From Azadirachta indica (taxonomy: Eukaryota > Streptophyta > Magnoliopsida > Sapindales > Meliaceae): DNA of 64,000 bases. Each line of letters opens with the position of its first letter. Position 1 is the stretch's first letter. The notes beneath the pieces are model-generated. The model saw nothing but the letters and a program-made list of their open reading frames with translations. It did no database searches and was not told where the DNA came from. This document shows, piece by piece, positions 11,891-24,334 of this stretch. The DNA lies in NCBI GenBank assembly GCA_022749755.1, contig CM040443.1, positions 7,541,191 to 7,605,190 of the forward strand, given 5' to 3'. The translations under genes were made by a program, and so were the position numbers.

Positions 11891-12466
11891 GACCACCAAT
11901 AATAAAACTCTATCTTATTTTATTATTTTAACATATCAAATTAATAAAAATTATGTTAAAACTCTCTTCTTATTTTCTCAAAATTCACGGTATTGAGTAC
12001 ATTTTACAAATTTAAAAATATCCCCATACACGTAAATGTAAAACTTAATTTTCATAAATTATTTGATTGAATTGCATAATATAATTGTAATTTATATTTA
12101 ATACTTGTTATCTGAATTGGCTAATAAATCTTAAAAAAGATTGTTGTCACATAATACGGGTTGATTGCAGTTGCAGATTCACTAATTACATATTTAGTAA
12201 AAAATTATAAATAATATAAACATATGCATAAAAATATGATATTTTCTATCACACACACATATATATATATTTTACTTTCAAATTAACATATTCAGAAAAC
12301 TGCTTTAATTTAATTTTTACCAATTATAGGGGATTTCCTTCCTTCATTAATTAATAAGCAAAATCCATTTTGATGCGCTTGCTAGTGGGGGGCCTTGTTT
12401 ATACATATATATTAACTTGACTCTTTTACTGAATTATTAGAGTATAAGTAATTAACCGTATTGTGT

Positions 12467-12504
<38 letters not shown>

Positions 12505-14414
12505 CTCTTTTAGGTAATGTACCTCTTTTAAGTAATTAGTGGCTAGCCGGTTTGGAGAAGAGGAATACATTATGATAGATTGATTATATATGCATATAAT
12601 TTCTTGCAGAAATTTTTGAGAGCAGTTGATATTAGTTCCTAACAGACACATACACGATATTTATATATGTATAAAATATTAAATTTCATGTCCGAGTTTA
12701 TCACCTAGCTAGTTTATCAAATAGAAGAAATAATTTATCCACGTGGGCAGGTACGTGGCTATATCAGGGGATGTAAGTGTTGGCTCCTGTAATTAATTTT
12801 ATCTCATTTATCTGAATTATTATTATTATTGTTTTATTTGTTTATAATATTTTTAAAAAAAATTAAGAGAATGCTTCTATTTTACCAAATTGAAATTGTG
12901 ATCGCGGAGAAAGCTTAATTAATTAATATTGCATGTTAATTAATATTGTTGACCAATATTATTTCTAAATCTGCAAGACAGGAAATTATGCATGATAAAT
13001 CTCAAGTCCATTCATCTTTCACCGAAAATCTGACGAACAAAACTATATTTTGCAGGTTTCGCCTTTTTTTTTTAAAAAAAAATTATATAAAAGCAAATTT
13101 TCTACATCACTGCCTCTTCTACAAATAAATAAATAAATAAACCACCACAAAAGGGATACTTAATTACTTAATGAAATACAATTTTAATTTATATGTATAT
13201 GTTTTCCCTCTAATACATAAATAATTCTAACTTAATTTGTAACCTGCCTGAACATTAATATTTGTAACCTCATTCCATAATTTGCCAACGCAAGATGGAT
13301 TACCAAATTCAGAGAATAGATTAATTGGTAGGCTACTTAAAGTGCTATATTAATTGTATTTTCAATCTTTGCCATACGTGAGAGCTTTTTCTTGAATATT
13401 TTCCCAATTAAAATGATGCTGTCTAAATATGGTTAATTTTTAAGAAGATACAAGTAATATTTTCTTTTTGAGGACCAAAAACTCATCTTAAAAAATCTCA
13501 TGTATATTCTTAGAATATGATCCTTAAATATTAGATGAAAGAATTAACAATATAATTATTTTAGCAAGTAATTTTACTTTCTATAAAATTAGCTTACAAA
13601 ATTTATATTTTAATTGATAAAAGAAAAACAATGTGATATTCATTAATATATGTTACTTAATTACACATTAATAATAAAAATGATAAAATCAATAATTAAT
13701 TTTACATCAGATAAAAATCAATGCATATATTGTTACTGTTTATAAATCTCTTTCATTAATCGGGTATGAACAGATTTAGTACAGATGAGATAATGGTTTT
13801 GTTACGGTTTTACCAAATTCATTATCGTCAGATATACGCTGAGTGCATACGCAGACCGAAACTTGGGAAAAAGTTGTGTATTCATTGAATACATACAACC
13901 AATCATTCTTAAATTCTAAGGCATGAAATTAATCAATATCGGTATATTATTTATCTTTAAAAATGATAATTCTCAGTCTTAATTAACATTCATCTTTAAT
14001 TATCTAGAAGTTTAAAAGAATTTGTACATATATAAATTTTTAATGACAGAAGTATCAAGGAAATTTCCTGCATGATGGAATTTGTGTTCTTCTTAACAGT
14101 TTACATTCATTCGTTCAGTGTTTTTCAATTTTCTAAATTAGCATTTAATATCTATGTTTCTTGGAAATTTATATTTTGCGACCATTTTAGCTGGGATTCA
14201 TCATAGATAGCATTTCGATCGAAGTAAGGTGTGAAACAAGAAGATATGTCTCGTTACAACGCATGCAGCACTGCCGTATATAAAAACCTGACCACTGCAG
14301 CTCAATTTCAGATAGTGAAGAAGTACAAGACAGAGTGTCTGCCCCCGCGTGTGTGCAGTGTCTGATACTAGGGTTTTCTATTTTTTTTTTTCTCCAGTTC
14401 TTTCTGATTATCAA
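11891..14414. other. Intergenic region between the two HAK relics
   Basis: AT-rich DNA with a (TA)n/(CA)n microsatellite at 12469-12504. No further HAK exons were found here, so the first copy is truly truncated rather than interrupted. The region 14170-14400 directly upstream of the second copy should contain that gene's former promoter and leader; nothing specific is recognisable. Confidence 0.45.
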
Positions 14415-14978
14415 ATGTCGGGAAATTTTGTGCCGGAAAATCCGACGGAAGAGATCTCCGAGAACGGTAACAAGCTTTCAGTGAGAAGATTTACTAGGCA
14501 CGTACGATTCCTTGGACTTTGAATCCGGCATAGTTGCTGGTCGTCAAAGCCGTCGCTCAAAGGTCTGCCTTCAACACTTTCGAGAATATTTTCATATATT
14601 TTTTGAGAACGAAAAATTTAAATGAAGTTGTTCTTCTTGTTTGATTGTTTTGAAAGGTTATGAACTGGCCAATCGTGTTGCAACTAGCATTCCAAAGTAT
14701 TGGTGTAGTGTATGGAGATATCGGCACATCTCCTCTTTACGTGCTGTCGGGCACTTTTCCGGATGGAATCAATCACGTCGGTGATGTTCTTGGCGTGCTT
14801 TCTGTCATACTATATACCCTCACTTTGATTCCTCTAATCAAGTACGTGTTCATCGTCCTGCATGCCCACGACAACGGCGATGGTAACAATAAGATCATCG
14901 ACATCGAACATTCTGTTCACTTAATTTGCTGCTCACTTCGGCTTGACATATATGTTGGTTAACTTCTTTTTAGGAGGG

Positions 14979-16504
14979 TGTAACACCCCCGCATTCCGCA
15001 TTAAGAAACTTGCGCCGAATTAGGGTGTCACAAAAATATTCAAATACTAAATAAAAATATATATTAAAATCATACAGTATAAACTTTTACATTTATAATT
15101 ACGCAATATTCTAAATATAGTAAAATCTTCATTCGAGACTATTCTTGTGTTCTTATTTATCTTAATTATAACAAATATCAAAAATCTGAAAAGTATGGAT
15201 GGACTAATGCCCAATAAATATTTATACATAAAAGCAGTTTTAAAATTTGTAATGAACAATTTTAAACATAAAAACACTTTTTAATTTCTAATAAAAAGTA
15301 TAGTAAAATATTAAATCAAAGTTTCACTTTTAATATTCATATAAATAACGTAAAATATATAATTTTATTATTTTAAAAAAATAATTTTACAGAATTTTGT
15401 GTTTGCGTACTTTACGGGTATTATTTTAAAAGACCGCCGTCTTAAAAACTAATTATACGTACTATAAGGGCATTATTTTTAAAGATTGTCATTCTATCAT
15501 AAATGTATTTTAGAGACATTATTCACAGGGATCGTTGCCCCAAACACCGTTGTCACATCACAACAACAATCATGGCCATCATATTTTAATTTATTAAATA
15601 TATTCACAATATTTCCATGCAAATTATACAATTATAAAAATATAATACTTGTTAATACAATTTTCTCTCTATATTTAAAAATTTATCGCTCATATGAAAA
15701 TCACTATTTAAATCTGATTCGAAAAATAATTAATTGGATCAATACGTGTTGATTCAGAAACTTCATATGCATTTATTAAAATATTAACTGTAATAAAACA
15801 TTTTACTTTTCAATTTTAAAACCAAAATCTACTAAATACATATAAATACCTACCTGAATATCGCACAAAAATTTTACACTCTTTTGGCTTTTCGTTCTTC
15901 TTAAAATCACTTCCTAACACCAGTTTAACAATAATAAATAATAAACTTGTAATAATAATAAATACTTCAAACCTCATTATCTAAAACATGTACATATATA
16001 CATATATATATATACATAGGCGTTAAAACATATATTCATATACTATTAAATTACGTGATTAATTTACTAAACTTAAAATTTAATTATTAGAATTAAGTAC
16101 TAATCGAACCTTTTTCTTCTTTACTTTCTTTCTCTTTCTTTCCTTTCTAATTAACTCTCAATTTTATCGCTTGAACCAAACTTACCTTATTTAATTAATA
16201 TTTTTTTAATACTTACCAACTATTTAATCCATGGACGTACAGCCCAAATCTCATCTATAGACACGTGACCTCCTAATTTTAATTAAATTCTTTAACTTCT
16301 CTTTTTATACCTTTAGCTCACAACAAAATTTATATTATTCAATAATTCTATTTTTTTTAAAATTATAAATATATTCATTCTAATTAAAACCTTTTTTAAA
16401 AAAATATATATTTCTATCATATAAATTTTAAACTGTTATATGCTCATATAATATAAAGTGGGTATATCCAACATATATATTGTAATTAAACCCAGGGTAT
16501 TACA
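14979..16504. mobile_element. Solo LTR (probable Ty3/gypsy) inserted in HAK exon 3
   Basis: The insert starts TGTAACACCCCCGCATTC and ends CCCAGGGTATTACA. The TGTAAYACCC..GGGTRTTACA ends are typical of many plant Ty3/gypsy LTRs. Flanking 5-mers are GAGGG (14974-14978) and TAGGG (16505-16509), matching in 4 of 5 bases. Removing the insert and one flank restores the HAK reading frame across exon 3, so GAGGG is the target duplication with one later change. No gag-pol frames lie inside, and no second LTR is present. At 1,526 bp it is consistent with a single LTR left by LTR-LTR recombination. Confidence 0.8.
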
Positions 16505-16913
16505 TAGGGATATTCGCTCTATAGTCTCTTTTATGTCGATATGCCAACGTGGGGTTGATCTCGAGTGGACAAGCTGAAGATGGCGATGTGTCCAATTTCA
16601 AACTGGATTTGCCTGACGACAGCAAACTAACGAGATTGGCATTAGGACTCAGGTCTAAGCTTGAAAACAGTCAATTTGCTAAGTTTTTCCTATTCTGCGC
16701 CACCCTGCTTGGTACTTCCATGCTCATTGGAGATGGTATCCTCACTCCTTGCATCTCAGGTAATTGAAATGTTTACCTTAAACAAGTTAAATTTATCTTT
16801 TAGCATTGATTGTATCTATGAGTTTTTGACGCTGCAATTTTCTTTTCAAAATCCACGGCAGTCTTATCAGCTGTGGGAGGCATCAAGGAAGCCACATCTG
16901 CAATGACAGAAGG

Positions 16914-16941
16914 TATATATATATATATATATATCTATATA

Positions 16942-16978
<37 letters not shown>
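16914..16978. repeat. (TA)n microsatellite in HAK pseudogene intron 4
   Basis: About 65 bp of TA repeats with two TC interruptions, starting one base after the exon 4 donor G. It follows directly from the GTATATAT donor context. Confidence 0.9.
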
Positions 16979-16980
<2 letters not shown>

Positions 16981-18815
16981 TCCTTCAAGATGCCAAATTT
17001 TGGTATTATTTGAACTGAATGGATTACTTTTGTATACAGATAGGATTGTTTGGATTTCAGCAGCAATTTTGGTCTTCCTCTTCATGATTCAGAGACTTGG
17101 AACTCACAAAGTTGGCTACACTTTTGCTCTTATACTAACCATTTAGTTTATATTCATTGGCTGCATTGGGCTCTATAATATCAGACACTTTAATCCTTCG
17201 ATACTCAGAGCTGTAAATCCACGGTACATCATTGATTATTTCAAAAGGAATAAGAAATCAGCTTGGATTTTCCTCGCGGGCACTATCCTTTGCACAACGG
17301 GTAATTATACTGAGTCAATATCGTTTTGAATAATTTTATTAATTTGTTGAAATGAATAAATTCAGGAGCGGAATCATTATTTGCGGACGTTGGACACTTC
17401 ACAGTTCTGTGTTCTGTCTATACAAATAAGCACTGCTCTATTGTCTATCTAGCTCTTCTGTTGGCTTATACTGGACAAGCTTCCGTCCTCAGCAAGCACC
17501 CTGAATATGTCGCGGATGCCTTTTTTAAGTCTGTTCCAGATAAACAAATATGCATCTGCCCACAGTTTTCTTTTTCTTATCTCGAATCCTATATGATTTT
17601 CATCGTGGTGATTCTGGTTAAACAATATTTCAGGTCCTGTATATTGGCCGATGTTCGTGGTAGCTGTATTGGCAGCAATCATAGCAAGTCAATCCTTGAT
17701 TTCAGGAACTTTCTCTATAATCCAACAATCCCTCGCATTGGGATGTTTCCCCCGTGTCAAAATCGTGCATACATCTTCAAAATATGAAGGCCAAGTTTAC
17801 GTTCCTGAAGCCAATTACATACTCATGCTTGCATGTCTGGGTGTTACTCTCGGTTTCAGGAATACTAAAAAAATAGGCAATGCATGTGGTATAAGCAATC
17901 TGTCTCTCAACTTAAATTTCAAATCGTTCACCCACAGATTACATACCGACACTGATGAATGTAATTATCTCTGCATTCAGGGCTTGCTGTTGTGTTTGTA
18001 ATGGCATTGACATCATGCTTCCTGGTGCTTGTCATGATAATGATATGGAAATCCAACATAATATTAGTAATCTTTTATGTTCTTATCATTGCTTCCGTGG
18101 AGTTCGTCTACTTAAGTTCTCTTCTCCACAAATTTGACAAAGGAGGTTACTTACCATTAGCTATTGCTGCGATTCTGATAACTGTCGTACGTTTGGAACA
18201 ATGTGTACCGAAGAAAGTATCATTAGGAGCTTGACAACAAGATTTCTACGGAGATGATAAAAGAAGTTGTTGCTGACACAAACTTTTGTCGAACTCCTGG
18301 ACTTGCCATGTTCTACTCGGAGCTTGTTCAGGGTGTTCCCCCAATTTTCAAGCATTATCTAGAGAATGTACCTGTATTGCATTCGGTTCTCGTCTTTGTG
18401 TCCATCAAGTCGCTACCTATTAGCAAGGTTCCAGCAGAAGAGCGGTTCATTTTCCGCAGAGTGGAGCCAAAAGAGCTTAACATGTATCGCTGTGTTGCAA
18501 GATACGGATACATAGATGTACGCAATGAGCAAGAGCCTTTTGAGGCTATATTAGTGGAAAAATTGAAGGAGTTTATTTAAGAAGATGATAGAATCTCACA
18601 AGGCAATGCAGAGACAGCTGAAATAAAGGGAGGAGATAATGGAGAGAACTATGAGTATGAGCATCTCGAAGATGTAATTTGCGAAGACAAACAAAAAGAG
18701 GTTCTGGAAAGAGAGATTGAAACAGTGGGAAAGGCCTGGGAATGACTAAAGTGGTAAAGTGTTTGATATTCCTCACAAGCGCATGCTTAAAGTGGGAATG
18801 ACTCAAGAGCTTTAG

Positions 18816-19179
18816 AATATATCGCCTCAATATGAAATTTGTCATATGAGATATATATTAGTTTTCATTTTCTATTTTTATTACTTTCAGACAATTATGG
18901 TGGTGGTTTGGAAATCACTGTCATAATTAAAGATTTTATTGTAGAAATTCTTATTATTTGAAAAGAATTATGTTCTCCATGTCCAGCCTTAGTTAATAAT
19001 ATAGTAGTTTTAGCAAATTGAGTTCTACCCAATTATCTTTGTCTGTGGGAGATAAAAGTAAAGCTTGCCTTACGCACAAAGAAAATCCCATAAATGGTAG
19101 CTATTCAAATGGAGGTAATAGCCAAGAAAAGACCATATTCAATTTTTCTTTTTAGCATTTTATCTCCAAAAAAGCGAAA
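18816..19179. other. Intergenic, HAK pseudogene 3' flank
   Basis: AT-rich DNA with no gene features seen. It contains no recognisable remnant of the missing HAK C-terminal segment. Confidence 0.4.
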
Positions 19180-19670
19180 AATTAATTGTGCAAATGCAAA
19201 AGCGATAATCCATTCTCTAAATTTGAGAATCCTTGACCATATCTAGCCAAATCCACTATACTTAGGAAATATTTTAAACCCAAAAAAGCTACTAAAAAAC
19301 CCTTTTATAGCAACCTAGTAAAAGATCAACCTTGTATAAATTTGGCAATGCATTTACCAAATCTATCGAAAACAGCAAGGTATGTGAAAATACAATAATG
19401 CCACTAATTTTCTCTAAAATTGTGAGTACATCTTGCCAAATCTGGCAAATAGGTCCACAGGTACCAAAAATACCACCTTATAAAACCAGCAAAAACTAGT
19501 CAAAATAGCCTATGCTCTAAATTTGGCTAATTACTTTTGCCAAAACCCATTTGAGTCCTGAAAACCCATCCTCATTCTAAATCTGGCAAAAGAATTAGCA
19601 AAAACACCCTCATTCTATAATTGTCAGTGTGCCAGTACCCTTTTACTATAACTGGCAACATAGATATAAT
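19180..19670. repeat. Degenerate clusters of TCTAAATTTGGCAA-like motifs
   Basis: The stretch contains a loosely repeated word: TCTAAATTTGAGAAT (about 19216), TATAAATTTGGCAATG (about 19336), TCTAAAATTGTGAGTA (about 19414), TCTAAATTTGGCTAAT (about 19517), TCTAAATCTGGCAAAAG (about 19577) and CTATAACTGGCAAC (about 19647). Intervening CTTGCCAAATCTGGCAAA and TTTTGCCAAAACCC segments are similar. Spacing is irregular (36-120 bp). It looks like an eroded tandem array rather than coding DNA. Confidence 0.4.
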
Positions 19671-19782
19671 TAGAGAAAACTCAACGTAATTTAGATATTA
19701 AGAAATTAAAATAAAATAAAATAAAATTAGAAAATCCTTTAAAAAATCTTATTGTGGCAAAAGAAACATCCATGATCACTAA

Positions 19783-20217
19783 GAGTCTGTTTGCTATAAT
19801 TTTTTAAATATAACTTTTTGGAGTAATATTTTACCTATAAAGCTTTTGGAAGTAGAGATTTTAATAAAAGTTTTATTAATTGTTTGATTATTACAAATAA
19901 TTTTTGAGAAAATTTAGATAATTACTTTAATAAATAAATATTTAATATTATATTTTAAAAAAATAACTTAAATTTATAAAATAAAGTGTTTAGATAATTT
20001 TGTTTTTAAAAAAAGTTAAAAAAGATTTATTGCCAAAAATTTAAATTTTAACTTTCTTTAAATAAAATTTAAATTTTAACTTTCTTTAAATAAAAAGAAA
20101 ATAATTTTTTTAATTATCAAATATTTTTTTTAATAACAATCAACACCCAAAAATTTAAAAATAATTTTTATTATGAAAAAACTCTTTTAACTAATAAAAA
20201 GTTAAATTAAAGGAGTC
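19783..20217 (+). mobile_element. Tourist-like MITE, copy 1
   Basis: A 435-bp AT-rich non-coding unit flanked by TAA on both sides (19780-19782 and 20218-20220). Its ends are GAGTCTGTTTGCTATAA and, inverted, GACTCCTTTAATTTAAC. TAA target sites and GGGTCTGTTTGG-like ends fit PIF/Harbinger (Tourist) MITEs. The internal sequence aligns with the reverse complement of the unit at 34625-35047 over most of its length, for example AATTACTTTAATAAAYAAAT in both. A ~28-bp internal direct duplication (AAATTTTAACTTTCTTTAAA) occurs near 20040-20095. Confidence 0.7.
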
Positions 20218-20220
20218 TAA

Positions 20221-21076
20221 CACTATTAATACAGAGACAAAAAATAATATGTAACTAAAAGGTAATAAAACAACAAATACTTGGGTCTATTAATTTTTAC
20301 AAATTCTTAATAAAGGAATATGTTTTCCACTTGTGACAAATAGGTCGCCAAGTCGGCAAGTCCCTTATGAAACGACTGAATTATCCTTTAAAGTTAAACT
20401 CAGTGCATAATATTATGTAAGGACAATTTGGTTATTTTAGTAGAGAATGTAACCTTTCACACAAATAAACAAGTTTATGTCCTTACTTGAAAGTTATGAA
20501 AAATAAAGACGCGGATATTATTATTATTATTATTCCACGTTGAGGTGAAAAAGACAAAAAGCTTATTCGAAACTGCCCTGAACGTGGGACCCACATATGA
20601 TACCTAGAAGAGTCACAAAGGAGCAAAGTAGGGGCCCATGACAAAGGGACCCATCAGCACCAAAACACAACAAATGTGGCAAAAGGAATCCTTCATGCAA
20701 ATACAAAAAGAAATTTGCAAAAATGAAAATGAAACCAACACTACTCTTTAAAATAGAATTCAAAAAGATTACAGACAGAGCCGTCATCCATGCAAACTTG
20801 CCGTTTCCAGCCTTAAACGCTCATATAAAATAAAACTCTTCTCTTTTTATCCTCTCTAAATTTGGCAATTCCTTTTCTTTTTCTTCTTTGTCAAGAATAA
20901 CATCGCCATTATCCCATATATGTAAACCAACATGAGAAACCACTAATAGAAAATTCAGCTCTTTGTTTTAATCTTACAACTATATGAATTGTTAGAAAGA
21001 CAAAAGTAATTAATTTGGGTTTCTCTGTTGGGTTCATTTCTTGCTGGGGGTTCTTCTTGATCAATTCAGAGAAAAC
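20221..21076 (+). promoter_or_regulatory. Upstream region of the MADS-box gene
   Basis: About 850 bp between the MITE and the MADS start codon. ATATAAAATA at about 20823-20832 is the best TATA candidate, some 250 bp before the ATG. A CT-rich leader (CTCTTCTCTTTTTATCCTCTC) follows it. A (TTA)n run sits at 20518-20534. No perfect CArG box was seen. Confidence 0.35.
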
Positions 21077-23843
21077 ATGGGTAGAGGCAAGATTGAAATA
21101 AAGAGAATTGAGAATGCAAACAGTAGGCAAGTTACGTTCTCTAAACGACGAGCTGGGTTGCTCAAGAAGGCTCAGGAATTGGCTATTTTGTGTGATGCTG
21201 AGGTGGCTGTAATTATCTTCTCAAACACTGGCAAACTTTTTGAATTTTCAAGTTCTGGGTATGTTTTAGATTTCTATATTTTCTGATGGTTGCATGTTCT
21301 TGTTTGATTATATTCTGTCGATGGATTCTCGGATTCTCTTTGTTTTTACGAAATTTTCATTTTGTTGTTTACAATGTTGCATGCGTATTTATTAATTCTT
21401 TAATTTCTGGTTTTCTTGCTTATTTAATATGTAGAATATCTATTTCTATTTTTTTCTTTGTTTGTGTTGGATTGTTATCAAGTTCACTAATATTATATGG
21501 GTTTCCTTTTTTTATTTTTTTATTTTTCATTGTTGCATGTGTTGTCTGATTGCAACGGTTATAACGTACTCTGGTTTTTATGTGGTGAATTCTGGATTTT
21601 GCAGCGAGAATTTGTTGTCCTGTACTAAAACTAGGTAGAAATTCAAGAGTTTTTCCCGGTCTTTCGCTTAATTCTAATGGTTATACATTTTGATTGCTAC
21701 TCTGTTGCAATAGAAATATTCAATTATGTTTGTTGACGGTTCCCTTCTTTTTAATCAAAGCATTTTGTGTTGCTTGAAATGACTTTCATTAACAACTGTT
21801 ATGTTGATGAACCCTACTGGGCAATTTCTCAATGCTTCCTATCATCTCTATGTTGATTGGTATTCTGCATCCATTTCGTTCTCTCTCTCTTTTGAGTGTG
21901 GGTTATTTGATATGATGATGTCAATTGATAAATTGAAATCAATGCAAATTATTTTCATTCCTATAGATCTCTTAAAATGGCTTCAGGGTCACAGAGTCAG
22001 GCTTGATGGCTGTGCACAGAAGATGAGGAATTCGTCTCTTTTTTTTTTTTTAAATAAAACTGATTTATGTTGTTTCTCATTTTTGTAGCATGAAAAGAAC
22101 ACTTACAAGATACAATAAGTGTCTAGATTTTTCAGAGGCCGCGGTAGCAGAATACAAACCAGAGGTACTACTTGATGCATGATTACACTTGTGAAATCTG
22201 GTCTGACTTGCACTAGTTGATGCCTAATTCCTATATTGAGATATTATATGCTTTTTTCTTTATTGGGTGGTTCTTCTTCTTGTACTCTTCCTGTCAGAGG
22301 GAAATGGGATGAAGAGTACATAATGTCCTTTCTGTGAGGAGCTTTTGTTATTCTATTATCCTTTTAAGCATGTGGGTGTTGATCAGGACATGGTGCAATT
22401 GGTGGGCGACAACCTAAGTTAAAGGGATGAAAGTTGATGAATGTTGCCTGATATTCTTTTAAATTCTCTTTATCTATTATTTCTTACAAGACAACTGCAG
22501 AAACACCATCTAGCCTGAGATTATCTGACCAGAATTGTTTCCAACTGTTTTTTCCTCCATAGAAGCAAGACCTGAAGGAGGTGGATGTTCTAAAGGATGA
22601 AATTGCAAAGCTACAAAAAAGGCAGTTGTAAGTCTTTTATTCTAGTTGAGGATGTTCAACATTTAGACTTTTGGAGTATTACTCGCTGGTTCTCATTTAT
22701 GTAAATGTGCTGATTGCTCTGGCTTGGCAGACAACTGTTAGGTAAGGACCTGAACGGCTTGAGCTTAAAAGAGTTGCAGCTCCTCGAACAGGAACTAAAT
22801 GAGGGGTTGTTGTTAGTCAAGGAGAAAAAGGTACTGATACTTTTTTGTCCTCAACTCTTTTGTTTTATGAACCGAAATTTGGCTGCAGAAGAAAAACTAC
22901 CAAATTCAGTGATTATAGTTATTTTCAGTAATTTATCACAGTTAAAGAGGTCTTAACAGGAGTTGAATAATTTCAGGAGCAATTACTAATGGAGCAACTG
23001 GAGCAATCAAGAGTACAGGTATGCTGGATCAAGTTTGGACATCTTTACTATTCTGACTGAGATCACAACCCTTCAAAAGACGAAAATTTTAACAATAACT
23101 AATATTCAGTTATATTTGTTTCAAGTAAGTGCCTAATCATCTGTGCCTTGACAAAAGAATAGTATACTCATTGGCATAACAGCATAACAGCTAGAACTGA
23201 ACTTGTATTAGTAACACTTATTTCATTATTGAACAGAGGTTATCAAGAAAATTATGTAACAACTTTACTGAAGAGTTAATTCGTAGTTTTCTTTTCTTTT
23301 ATGGAACAAAGACTAAACCTTGTCAATTGAGTAATCACTTTCTTTAATATCTTTCTTATAGGAACAGTGTGCTATGCTGGAGAATGAAACTTTACGCAGA
23401 CAGGCAAGCTATATCATTCTACATCAAATACAACTCTCCTTTATTAAAATTATTTCAAGTACATAATCTGTTTCACCCTTCTTGTATGGCAGGTTGAGGA
23501 GCTCCGGGGTTTCTTTCCATCCACCGACTGCTCAGTCCCAGCATACCTTGAGTACTATCCTTTAGGAAGGAAGAATTCTCTTATAAATCACAGTGCTGCT
23601 AGCCCCGATGTTGCCTCTGAGAGCGGAGTTGAAAAAGGAGATTCAGACACTACCCTGCATCTAGGGTATTTAACTTTAATTTGTGATGTCTTATGCTTTC
23701 TGAGATTTCCATTATTGAAAATTGGTCTCTCTAGACAATATATATATATATATATATATATAAATATATATATAGTATTTTACTTTAATTTGTGATGTCT
23801 TATGTTTTCTGAGATTTTCATTATTGAAAATTGGTCTCTCTAG

Positions 23844-23881
<38 letters not shown>

Positions 23882-24334
23882 GTTGGATCTTCTGAGGTAA
23901 TTTAGACACTTAGAATTTGTTTAAAGTTTCAATTTTTGTAGTTGCATTGGCTCATAATTGTAGAGTGAAAGGAAACTTTAGATATAGGAAAACGTATGCT
24001 GTTAGCATACTGCTTCAGCCAGTATTACCTACCTTCACATTTCTCCTGGTTTAAACTGTGAAAAGAGCCATTCTTTGGAACAGAGGTTGCATTCCAAGAA
24101 TGTACTTCTAGATAACAATGCTCTGAAATCTACCTATTAGTTTATCTACTACTAGCGCAAACTATGAGTTGAAACTGGTTGTTTTGATTGACTTTTATCA
24201 TCATTCTCCAGCTTTCTTTGCTCTAATGTATATTCTTTGTGTTTCCTAGACTGCCAACCAATATTTACAAGAGGAAGGCACCTGAAAGAGAAACAAACTC
24301 GAATGACTCAAGGAACCAATTAGGCCTGCTGTGA
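21077..24334 (+). CDS. AGL15/AGL18-like type II MADS-box transcription factor
   Basis: Eight exons: 21077-21258, 22089-22164, 22563-22627, 22731-22830, 22977-23018, 23362-23403, 23493-23665 and 24250-24334. They total 765 nt (254 aa), all in frame. The MADS domain is [20 protein letters not shown] through residue ~60, followed by I and K regions ([20 protein letters not shown], then repeated Leu/Glu coiled-coil). The C-terminal region is variable and ends with [10 protein letters not shown]224-x-L226-x-L228 is an EAR-type LxLxL repression motif, as at the same place in AGL15/AGL18. Those Arabidopsis proteins delay flowering and act in embryogenesis. Intron 6 has a GC donor (CAG|GCAAGC) at 23404-23405. 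Intron 1 is 830 bp. I cannot choose firmly between AGL15 and AGL18. Confidence 0.93.
23666..23879. repeat. Tandem duplication with two (TA)n tracts inside MADS intron 7
   Basis: A ~70-bp unit from GTATTT to GGTCTCTCTAGA occurs at 23666-23735 and again at 23775-23844, differing at only a few bases. Each copy is followed by a (TA)n tract (23738-23775 and 23846-23879). The first unit begins exactly at the intron's 5' splice site, so the duplicated block includes a second GTATTT sequence. Confidence 0.85.

Larger units (their letters stand above)
14415..18815 (+). pseudogene. HAK5-like high-affinity potassium transporter pseudogene
   Basis: Exons recognised: 14415-14562, 14657-14882, 14974-16759 (split by an LTR at 14979-16504), 16862-16912, 17040-17300, 17366-17539, 17634-17888 and 17981 onward. 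Intact patches include [66 protein letters not shown] and the C-terminal FDIPHKRMLKVGMTQEL. Group-I HAK proteins import K+ across the plasma membrane by H+ symport. Lesions seen: a frameshift in exon 1 near 14502; the LTR; TAG at 16522-16524 and at 17144-17146 (a Trp position); compensating shifts near 17412; donor GT changed to AT at 17540-17541; shifts near 18190 and 18225; TAA at 18578-18580; and loss of roughly 60 codons before the C-terminal motif. It is clearly dead and is a tandem sister of the relic at 11224. Confidence 0.93.

Noticed and set aside
11891..14414. Possible continuation of the first HAK relic through a large insertion
   Set aside because: No HAK exon 4-8 sequence was found anywhere before 14415, and the next HAK sequence restarts at exon 1, so these are two separate copies.
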